Below are positions 8,841-16,200 of a stretch of 16,603 nucleotides of DNA, one piece after another (the first letter of the stretch is position 1; every line of letters starts with the position of its first letter). The notes below the pieces were generated by a model. It searched no databases. It had not been told where the DNA came from and was given only the letters and a program-made list of their open reading frames with translations. Source of the stretch: Porticoccaceae bacterium (GTDB lineage Bacteria > Pseudomonadota > Gammaproteobacteria > Pseudomonadales > Porticoccaceae); NCBI GenBank assembly GCA_023255165.1, contig JALRJD010000182.1, forward strand, positions 1 to 16,603, in the 5' to 3' direction. The translations under genes and the position numbers were made by a program.

Positions 8841-11153
8841 ATGATCAGTCGAATCAAGCGCAACATCTACAACTTATTGCTGCTACTGCCCGCGCTGGGA
8901 GTGCTGCCTGGACTGGCTTTCGCAGCAAACCAGATAACCGATATCGAATTTGCTTCCCTGCAGGGAGAGCAGTTTGAGATCAGGCTGCAGTTCTCCGAGC
9001 AACCGCCAGAGGCGAATGCCTATGAGACCAGTAATCCAGCCAGGCTGGTGGTTGATTTCCCCGGCGTCGTCAGCAGTCTGCCGCAGAAAAAATATGCGCT
9101 GGGTTTCGAAAATGCCGGCGAAGCGGTGATTGTCTCCGATGGCAGCCAAACCCGGCTGATTGTCAATCTGGGCGAAGCCGCGCCCTTTGAAATTAATCCG
9201 GACAGTAATAGTTCCACCAATAGTGTCACCGTTCGTGTAGGAGGCGGCAGCCAGTCCAATGCCGCAGTTGCATCTGCTGCGTCCGAGTCCAAATCAAGGA
9301 GCGGATCCGGAGTTAAAAGTGGTACTGGTGGCCTGTCCAATAACGTCACATCGAAGCTGTTTTCAGAGAGTTATCTGGCTATCACGGATGTGGATTTTAA
9401 GCGTGGTAGAGATGGATCCGGGACCATCACCATCGACCTCAGTCAGCCATCCGTGAATGTGGATATTGATCGCAGCAGCAATAAAATTGAACTGTCGTTT
9501 TACCAGACTGAGTTACCTGATCGCCTCGACAGACGACTGGACGTTGTTGATTTTGCCACCCCGGTGCAAGCGGTCGACAGCCGCCAGCAGGGTTCCACCA
9601 CAACCATTACTATCGAGGCTTCTGGACAATACGATTATCTGGCTTATCAGGCCGATGGTCAGTACGTGGTCAATATCAAGCCACTCAGCGATGCCGAGGT
9701 GGCCGAGCAGAGTAAGAAATTTGCCTTCAGCGGCGAGCGATTAACGCTGAATTTCCAAAATATCGAGGTGCGCTCAGTGCTGCAGATTATTGCGGAATTT
9801 ACCTCGCTCAATCTGGTCGCCAGCGACACGGTGACGGGTAGCATCACATTGCGCCTCGACAATGTTCCCTGGGATCAGGCTCTGGAAATTATTCTCAAAG
9901 CCAAGGGACTGGATAAGCGTCAGGAGGGCAATGTGCTGATGGTTGCCCCGGCCGACGAAATTGCCGAGCAAGAGCGACTGCAGGTTGAGGCCAATAAACA
10001 GCTGCAGGAACTGGCGCCGCTGGAGACCGCGTTTGTCAGAATTAAATATGCTGACGCCTCGGAAATTTTCGAACTGTTTACCGCCCGTCGAACAGAAGAG
10101 GGTCAGTCCAGCAGTGGCGGTCGCGATGGCAACGCCACCACCACTATTCTGTCCGAGCGCGGCAGCGCGATTGTCGACGATCGAACCAACACCATTATTC
10201 TCACCGATACCGAGGAGAAAATTAATGCCTTTAAGCGTCTGATCAGCGAGATCGACGTGCCGATTAAACAGGTGTTGATTGAGGCGCGCATTGTTATCGC
10301 CAACACCGACTTCAAAAAAGAGCTGGGTGTGACCTGGGGCCTGGCTGGCATTGACAAAATTGCCGGCAACACCACTAGCAGCGCATTTGGTGACCGTACT
10401 CTGGGCTTCTCCGGACGGCGCTCTGGCTTGAATCCGGGGGCGGGTGTTAAAGAGAGCTTTACCTACTCGGCGGATGAAATTGAAACCGACGACGGCAACG
10501 ATGGCATTGCCGGAACCGCGGATGATGTCACCACTTACACCAGGAACTTTGACTTTGGCCTCGGCGACAGCCTCGCTGTTGATCTCGGTGTCTCCAACCC
10601 GACCGGCTCTTTCAGCCTGGGTTACCTGACGGATAATTTCCTGATTGATCTCGAGTTGAGTGCACTGGAATCCGATGGCTATGGTGAAATTGTCTCGCAG
10701 CCAAAAGTGCTCACCGGTGACAAACAGCAGGCGGTGATCAAGTCGGGTACCGAGATCGCCTACCAAAAGGCCACCTCCAGTGGTGCAACCAGCATCGAAT
10801 TTAAAGAGGCGGTTTTGCAGCTGGAGGTGACGCCGCAGATCACCCCCGATAACAGAATTATTATGGATCTAAAGGTTTCCCAGGACTCTGTTGGCGATTT
10901 CACGCCGACCGGTGAGCCCTCCATTGATATTACCCAAATCGAAACCCAGGCACTGGTTGGCAACGGTCAGACACTGGTTTTGGGCGGTATATTCCAGACC
11001 GAAGAGGTCAACGGCACAGACAAGGTACCGATGCTGGGTGATATACCCTTTTTGGGAAAACTGTTCAGAAATGAACTGCGAAATATCGAAAAACGTGAAA
11101 TACTCATCTTCATAACACCAAAAATAATCGACGATAACTTGCTGGATAGATGA
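8841..11153 (+). CDS. pilQ: Type IV pilus outer-membrane secretin PilQ
   Basis: PilQ forms the multimeric outer-membrane channel through which the pilus passes. From the ATG at 8841 the protein has 770 residues: a signal peptide cleaved near AFA-A (28/29); two AMIN peptidoglycan-binding domains (about 31-115 and 178-282) separated by a Ser/Gly-rich linker (about 134-170); an STN/N0 domain (about 302-370); a Secretin_N (N1) domain (about 396-472); and the secretin barrel domain (about 473-765) ending in VPMLGDIPFLGKLFR and EILIFITPKII. The barrel contains an Asp/Gly-rich insertion (about 548-563). A GTG at 8814 is also in frame, but the ATG has AGGGA eight bases ahead and starts directly on the signal peptide. 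The stop overlaps the aroK ATG by four bases. Confidence 0.97.
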   Translation: MISRIKRNIYNLLLLLPALGVLPGLAFAANQITDIEFASLQGEQFEIRLQFSEQPPEANAYETSNPARLVVDFPGVVSSLPQKKYALGFENAGEAVIVSDGSQTRLIVNLGEAAPFEINPDSNSSTNSVTVRVGGGSQSNAAVASAASESKSRSGSGVKSGTGGLSNNVTSKLFSESYLAITDVDFKRGRDGSGTITIDLSQPSVNVDIDRSSNKIELSFYQTELPDRLDRRLDVVDFATPVQAVDSRQQGSTTTITIEASGQYDYLAYQADGQYVVNIKPLSDAEVAEQSKKFAFSGERLTLNFQNIEVRSVLQIIAEFTSLNLVASDTVTGSITLRLDNVPWDQALEIILKAKGLDKRQEGNVLMVAPADEIAEQERLQVEANKQLQELAPLETAFVRIKYADASEIFELFTARRTEEGQSSSGGRDGNATTTILSERGSAIVDDRTNTIILTDTEEKINAFKRLISEIDVPIKQVLIEARIVIANTDFKKELGVTWGLAGIDKIAGNTTSSAFGDRTLGFSGRRSGLNPGAGVKESFTYSADEIETDDGNDGIAGTADDVTTYTRNFDFGLGDSLAVDLGVSNPTGSFSLGYLTDNFLIDLELSALESDGYGEIVSQPKVLTGDKQQAVIKSGTEIAYQKATSSGATSIEFKEAVLQLEVTPQITPDNRIIMDLKVSQDSVGDFTPTGEPSIDITQIETQALVGNGQTLVLGGIFQTEEVNGTDKVPMLGDIPFLGKLFRNELRNIEKREILIFITPKIIDDNLLDR

Positions 11154-11671
11154 GACCTCAACATATTTTTCTGGTCGGCCCCATGGGGGCCGGCAAAACA
11201 ACTATTGGCAGACATCTGGCAGACCTTTTGGGTCTGTCTTTTGTTGATGTGGACTCTGAAATTGAAACTCGTGCCGGCGCCGATATTCAGTGGATCTTCG
11301 ATATGGAAGGTGAGGCCGGCTTTCGCGAACGTGAAAGCAAGGTTCTGGTCGATCTGGTCTCGGAATCAAAGCCGATGGTCATCGCCACCGGGGGAGGCAT
11401 TGTTCTCAGTGCTGACAACCGTGCAGTGCTTGAGCGCAGCGGTCTGGTGGTTTATCTGTCGGCCACTGCCGAGCAACTGATCGAGCGCACCAGACGCGAT
11501 AAGACCAGACCGCTGTTGCAGGTTGAGGATCGCGAAGCAGTGATCAGAAAGCTGATAGAAGACCGGTCTCCACTCTACAACCAGGTCGCTGATCTGGTCT
11601 TTCCCTCCGGCTCAACACAGCCCTTGAGATTGGCAAAAAAACTGGCCGAAGCTGTTTCGGCCCAGTGTTAA
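11150..11671 (+). CDS. aroK: Shikimate kinase I
   Basis: AroK phosphorylates shikimate with ATP to shikimate 3-phosphate, the fifth step of chorismate synthesis, in the cytosol. The 173 residues carry the Walker A loop GPMGAGKTT (10-18), the DVDSEIE segment with the shikimate/Mg-binding Asp pair (D34, D36), FRERE (58-62) with the substrate-binding Arg, the GGG shikimate loop (81-83) and a LID region with TRPLL (119-123). The start ATG overlaps the pilQ TGA (ATGA), so aroK is probably translated together with the pil operon, as in many gammaproteobacteria. aroB follows after 143 bases. The family assignment is certain. AroK is preferred over AroL because of location and the MGAGK form. Confidence 0.96.
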   Translation: MRPQHIFLVGPMGAGKTTIGRHLADLLGLSFVDVDSEIETRAGADIQWIFDMEGEAGFRERESKVLVDLVSESKPMVIATGGGIVLSADNRAVLERSGLVVYLSATAEQLIERTRRDKTRPLLQVEDREAVIRKLIEDRSPLYNQVADLVFPSGSTQPLRLAKKLAEAVSAQC

Positions 11672-11705
11672 ATGTTAAGCTCTGCCCGGTAACGCCAACA
11701 GCCGA

Positions 11706-11741
11706 GTGTTTTAAAGACTGTTCTAAAGCCCGTCTTAAAGA
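11706..11741 (+). repeat. Three imperfect 12-bp tandem repeats between aroK and aroB
   Basis: Three abutting 12-base units (11706-11717, 11718-11729, 11730-11741) align without gaps. They read GTGTTTTAAAGA, CTGTTCTAAAGC and CCGTCTTAAAGA, with shared core GT followed by two pyrimidines and TAAAG. A degenerate fourth copy may follow. They lie 35 bases after the aroK stop and 74 bases before the aroB start. The 12-base period is close to one helical turn. Function unknown. Confidence 0.45.
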
Positions 11742-11814
11742 ACCCTAAATGCATGTGAGCTGTGGCAGTAAAATAACCAAGCTGACAATCACCAGCTTTA
11801 TTGCAGAGCAATGC

Positions 11815-12909
11815 ATGACCTCAATATCGACACAAGTCCAGGTCTCTCTGGGCGATCGTTCCTACCCAATCTTTATCGGTTCCGGCGAGCTTAAGCGCAC
11901 TGATTTAAATGCCTTTGTCGGCGGTCAGAAAGTACTTGTTGTCACCAACAAGACTATTGCACCCCTCTATCTGGATCAGATCGAACAGCAATTGGCCGGC
12001 AAACAGGTCGATCGGGTGATTCTTGATGATGGCGAAAAATATAAAAACCTCGACACACTCAACCTGATATTTGATCAGTTGATCGCCAATCATCACGATA
12101 GAAAAACCACTCTGGTCGCGCTGGGTGGTGGGGTTATTGGGGATATGACCGGCTTTGCCGCCGCTTGCTATCAGCGCGGAGTGCCTTTTATTCAAATACC
12201 GACCACGTTGCTGGCGCAGGTGGATTCCTCTGTGGGCGGCAAGACCGCGGTCAATCATGCCATGGGCAAAAATATGATTGGCGCCTTTTACCAACCCCAA
12301 GCGGTGGTAATTGATACAGACACACTGACAACGCTTCCCGACCGTGAGTTTGCCGCCGGACTTGCCGAGGTGATCAAGTACGGGTTGATTATCGACAGCG
12401 ACTTTTTTGTCTGGCTGGAAAACAATATCGGCTCACTGTTGGGGCGCGATAGCCAGACTCTGGCCTATGCGATTGAACTGTCGTGCAAGAACAAGGCGCG
12501 AATTGTCGCCGAGGATGAGACTGAGCAGGGTATCAGGGCTATTTTGAATCTCGGCCACACCTTTGGTCACGCCATCGAGACCTTTCAGCACTATCAGCAG
12601 TGGTTGCATGGTGAGGCGGTTGCAGCGGGCATGGTCATGGCCGCGCAGCTCTCGGCTATTGCCGGAATCCTGCCACAAGCCGAGGTGACGAGACTGATAC
12701 AGCTTTTGCAGACCTGTTCGCTGCCAGTCGCGCCGCCTCGGGATATGAGGCCCGATGACTTTTTAAGGCTGATGGTGCGAGACAAAAAGGTACTCGACGG
12801 TCAGTTGCGTCTGGTTCTGTTGCAGGGGATTGGTCATGCTCAGGTCACAGATCAGTTTTCAATGGATCACCTTAATCAGGCGCTGGATCTGGCTTGCCAG
12901 TCTGGCTGA
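11815..12909 (+). CDS. aroB: 3-dehydroquinate synthase
   Basis: AroB converts 3-deoxy-D-arabino-heptulosonate 7-phosphate to 3-dehydroquinate, the second shikimate-pathway step, using NAD+ and a divalent metal. From the ATG at 11815 the protein has 364 residues, matching E. coli (362). Visible signatures are the NAD-binding ALGGGVIGDMTGFAAACYQRG, the substrate loop VDSSVGGKTAVNHAMGKNMIG, and the three metal-ligand regions LAEVIKYG (Glu), LGHTFGHAIE (His) and WLHGEAVAAGM (His). An upstream in-frame ATG at 11749 would add 22 residues with no family counterpart and was not chosen. AGAG lies six bases before the chosen start. It pairs functionally with aroK. The SPOR-domain gene that often follows aroB is missing. 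Confidence 0.96.
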   Translation: MTSISTQVQVSLGDRSYPIFIGSGELKRTDLNAFVGGQKVLVVTNKTIAPLYLDQIEQQLAGKQVDRVILDDGEKYKNLDTLNLIFDQLIANHHDRKTTLVALGGGVIGDMTGFAAACYQRGVPFIQIPTTLLAQVDSSVGGKTAVNHAMGKNMIGAFYQPQAVVIDTDTLTTLPDREFAAGLAEVIKYGLIIDSDFFVWLENNIGSLLGRDSQTLAYAIELSCKNKARIVAEDETEQGIRAILNLGHTFGHAIETFQHYQQWLHGEAVAAGMVMAAQLSAIAGILPQAEVTRLIQLLQTCSLPVAPPRDMRPDDFLRLMVRDKKVLDGQLRLVLLQGIGHAQVTDQFSMDHLNQALDLACQSG

Positions 12910-12964
12910 TTTCTTGACTGTTAGTCGGGGTAATAGCCTGATCAAATATTTGCAGACATTCTCG

Positions 12965-12992
12965 GCTATCTATTTCGTAATCAATAGATAGC
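12965..12992. repeat. Perfect 10-bp inverted repeat after aroB (weak terminator or operator)
   Basis: GCTATCTATT (12965-12974) and AATAGATAGC (12983-12992) are exact reverse complements separated by eight bases. The dyad begins 56 bases after the aroB stop. As RNA it would form an AU-rich stem, followed only by CTTTCC, so it is a poor intrinsic terminator. As DNA it is symmetric enough to be an operator. Which of these it is cannot be told from sequence alone. Confidence 0.45.
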
Positions 12993-13033
12993 TTTCCAGG
13001 CACCCAAAGCCATGTTTGTTCCGTACAAGGTAA

Positions 13034-13062
13034 TTGTCGAAGATCACTGCAAAGTGTAGAAT
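13034..13062 (+). promoter_or_regulatory. Predicted sigma-70 promoter for gltB
   Basis: TTGTCG (13034-13039, four of six bases of the -35 consensus) is followed after exactly 17 bases by TAGAAT (13057-13062, five of six of the -10 consensus). Transcription would start near 13069 and give a leader of about 230 bases before the gltB ATG. The dyad at 13081-13106 would lie at the very start of that transcript. This is the best promoter match in the aroB-gltB gap, but it was found by eye. Confidence 0.4.
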
Positions 13063-13080
13063 GCGCGTCGTTTTGTCTTT

Positions 13081-13106
13081 TTAGCCTGGACGGATCCCGA
13101 GGCTAA
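13081..13106 (+). repeat. 7-bp dyad at the start of the presumed gltB leader
   Basis: TTAGCCT (13081-13087) pairs perfectly with AGGCTAA (13100-13106) across a 12-base loop containing the GGATCC palindrome. A GG/CC pairing inside could extend the stem with one bulged base. A pyrimidine-rich run (TTTTGTCTTTT) precedes it and no T-run follows, so it is not a terminator on the plus strand. It could be an operator just downstream of the promoter or a 5'-end hairpin stabilising the leader. Confidence 0.3.
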
Positions 13107-13297
13107 TATCACCGTACTCTTTAACTGAATAGTTTATCGGCTAGTATTTGATTGGTTAGTATTGGGTGGTGTCGGATCCCAGGCCCCTCTGATACTTGTT
13201 TTAGTGCGCTGCTGTTTTGGGCACTCCGCTATTTCAGGCGCCCGGTTTTTCGGCGCTTCGCTAAGAGTTTAACCTGGAATTTTTTTAGAGTTTATTT

Positions 13298-16200
13298 ATG
13301 GCTCAGAGCTTATGTCGGCTTGACGATTTTAAAGATAACTGCGGTTTCGGCTTAATCGCCCATATCAAGGGTAAAACCAGCCATAAGTTGCTGTTGAACG
13401 CGATTCAGGCGCTCACCTGCATGACCCACCGCGGTGGTGTTGCCGCCGACGGCAAGACCGGCGATGGCTGCGGTCTGCTGATGCAAAAGCCGGACAGTTT
13501 CCTGCGCAGCGTCGTCGCAGAGAGCCTGCAAATAGAGCTTCCCGAGCTCTATGCGGTCGGTGCGGTAATGCTCAACACCGATAACAGCAAGCGCAGTGCC
13601 GCGAAAACCATTCTCGAGCAGGAACTGGTTGCCCAGGGGCTACAGGTGCTCGGATGGCGCGAAGTGCCGACCGACAACAACTGCCTCGGCCCAATCGCTC
13701 TGGAGTCTCTGCCCGCCTTTGAGCAGGTTTTTGTTGGCCCCGGTGAAATAAGCGACGAAAAACATTTTAGTGCTCGGCTCTATATGGGACGCCGCAAGGC
13801 CGAGAATAAGCTGGTTGACGATAACCGCTTCCATATTGCCAGTCTTGGCACCAGTATCCTCAGCTATAAGGGTCTGATGATGCCGGTGGATTTGCCTGGA
13901 TTTTATCTGGATCTGGCCGATGAGCGTCTGGAAACCGCGATCTGTGTGTTCCACCAGCGCTTCTCCACCAACACTATGCCGCAGTGGCCACTGGCACAGC
14001 CTTTCAGAATGCTGGCTCACAACGGCGAGATCAACACTATTATGGGCAACCGCAATTGGTCGGTTGCGCGCACGCCCAAATACCGCTCTGACCTGTTGCC
14101 TGACCTAACCGAAGCGGCGCCACTGGTTAATCGCACCGGTTCCGACTCATCCAGCCTCGACAATATGCTCGAGATGCTGGTTACCGGCGGCATGGACTTG
14201 CACCTCGCAGTGCGCACACTGGTTCCGCCGGCCTGGCAGAACGTTGAAGACCGTAACCCCGATCACCGCGCGCTCTACGACTACCTCTCCATGCACCAGG
14301 AGCCCTGGGATGGCCCGGCCGGCCTGGTTATTACCGATGGTCGCTATGCCGTCTGTACTCTCGATCGCAATGGCCTGCGCCCCTCGCGTTGGGTGATGAC
14401 CAATGACGATGTGATTACAGTGGCCTCGGAAATTGGTGTGTACGACTACCGCTCGGAAGATGTGGTTGCCAAGGGTCGTCTTGGGCCTGGCGATATTCTT
14501 TCGATCGATACCCAGGAGGGACGCATTCTCTTCCGCGATGAGATTGAAGATCAGCTCGCCGCGCGCCACCCCTATAAAAAGTGGCTCGCGGAAGGCCATT
14601 TCGCCATTGAATCAAGCTTTGATATGGACAGCATCGAACTTGAGGGCACCCTCAGTCGCGAACAAATTAAATGTTATATGAAGATGTTCCAGGTCTCCTT
14701 TGAAGAGCGGGATCAGGTGCTGCGACCATTGGCCGAAGGCGGGCAGGAAGCCACAGGTTCGATGGGCGATGATATTCCCATGGCGGTGCTATCGAAAAAG
14801 CAGCGCAATCTGTTCGATTATTTCCGTCAGCAATTCGCTCAGGTAACCAACCCGCCGATCGACCCGCTGCGCGAAGCGATTGTGATGTCATTGGGTGTGG
14901 AGCTCGGTCGCGAAGAGAGTATCTTCTCTGAAAACCCGGTTCTAGGAACTCGTATTGGCCTCTCTGGACCGGTGCTGTCACCGCGTAAGTACTACGCGCT
15001 AAAGCACAACGAGTTCAATGAATTTCCGGTGGTCAAGTTTGCCCTTAACTACAACGCCGCCGAAGAGAATCTGCAGCAGGCCATTCAGCGTGTCTGTGAA
15101 GAGGTCGCCGAGGCTGTGCGCGGCGGTACCGTCATCTGTATTCTCTCCGATCACGATATCCATCAGGACAAACAGCCGATCCATATTTTGTTGGCCGTGG
15201 GTGCGGTGCATAACTATTTGATTGAACAGGGCCTGCGCTGTGATGCCAACCTGGTTGCCAGCACCGGTTATGCCCGTGACTCACATCAGATCGCCGCGCT
15301 GATTGGCTGCGGCGCATCGCTGGTTTATCCCTACCTTAGCTACCATGTGCTCTGCGATCTTATCGATAGCGGTGAATTGTTGGTCGACGTGGACACGGCG
15401 TTTAAACAGTACCGCAAAGGCATTAACAAAGGCCTGTTAAAAATTCTCTCGAAGATGGGTATTTCAACCATCGCCTCTTATCGCGGCGCGCTGTTGTTTG
15501 AAGCGATCGGCCTAAGCAGCGAAGTGATTGATCTCTGTTTCCCCGGGCTGGTCAGCCGAATTGAAGGCGCCACCTTTAGTGATATCGAAGAGGATCAGGC
15601 CCAACTCAACAAGATGGCCTGGAAGTTGCGCAAGCCTATCGAGCCAGGCGGCCTGCTGAAATATGTTCACGGCCAGGAATACCACGCCTACAACCCGGAT
15701 GTGGTGCAGACCATGCATCGCGCAGTTCAGAGTGGCGACTTTAAAGTGTGGCTTGAGTACGCAGATCTGGTCAATAAACGACCGGCTGCGACACTGCGTG
15801 ATCTGTTGCAACTAAACTGCAACGGCACAGCGATTGATATTGAGCAGGTCGAGCCGATCAGTGAAATCGTCAAGCGCTTTGACTCCGCCGGTATGTCGCT
15901 CGGCGCCCTGTCTCCGGAAGCGCACGAATCCCTGGCTGAGGCCATGAACAGTCTCGGCGGGCGCTCCAACTCCGGTGAAGGCGGCGAAGATCCAGCCCGC
16001 TACGGCACCATTAAATCCTCTAAAATCAAGCAGATCGCCTCCGGACGCTTTGGTGTGACCCCGGCCTATCTGACTAGTGCCGAGGTACTGCAGATCAAGG
16101 TTGCCCAGGGCGCCAAGCCCGGTGAGGGTGGTCAGCTGCCAGGTGGCAAGGTCAACGCCTTGATCGCTCGCCTGCGTTATTCAGTGCCCGGCGTGACATT

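Larger units (their letters stand above)
12910..13297 (+). other. 388-base intergenic region between aroB and gltB, no convincing gene
   Basis: No frame here gives a credible protein. The longest open stretch starts at 13152 and only runs into gltB out of frame. The region holds a perfect 10-bp inverted repeat (12965-12992), a promoter-like pair (13034-13062), a 7-bp dyad (13081-13106) just after the expected start of transcription, and a GC-rich potential hairpin near 13238-13256 followed later by a seven-T run (13280-13286). Many relatives have a SPOR-domain (damX-like) gene at this location. No remnant of one is recognisable. A leader of about 230 bases for gltB is the simplest reading. 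Confidence 0.5.

Noticed and set aside
9774..10766. 330-codon minus-strand ORF inside pilQ
   Set aside because: It is antisense to an unambiguous secretin gene with intact domains. Long antisense frames arise from codon bias in such genes.
11749..11814. Extended AroB start at the ATG at 11749
   Set aside because: The 22 extra residues have no counterpart in the family. The shorter form matches the usual length and begins directly before the first beta strand.
13012..13059. 15-codon ORF MFVPYKVIVEDHCKV in the aroB-gltB gap
   Set aside because: Too short, with only a distant AGG ahead of it, and its stop codon lies inside the predicted gltB -10 box. No family is recognised.
13091..13180. Octamer CGGATCCC occurring twice (13091 and 13173) in the gltB leader, each followed by AGGC or GAGGC
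   Set aside because: A repeated 8-mer within about 390 bases is close to chance expectation, and the two copies sit in different structural contexts.
13152..13355. 67-codon plus-strand ORF overlapping the start of gltB
   Set aside because: It runs out of frame through the well-conserved gltB N-terminus and has no recognisable domain or ribosome site.
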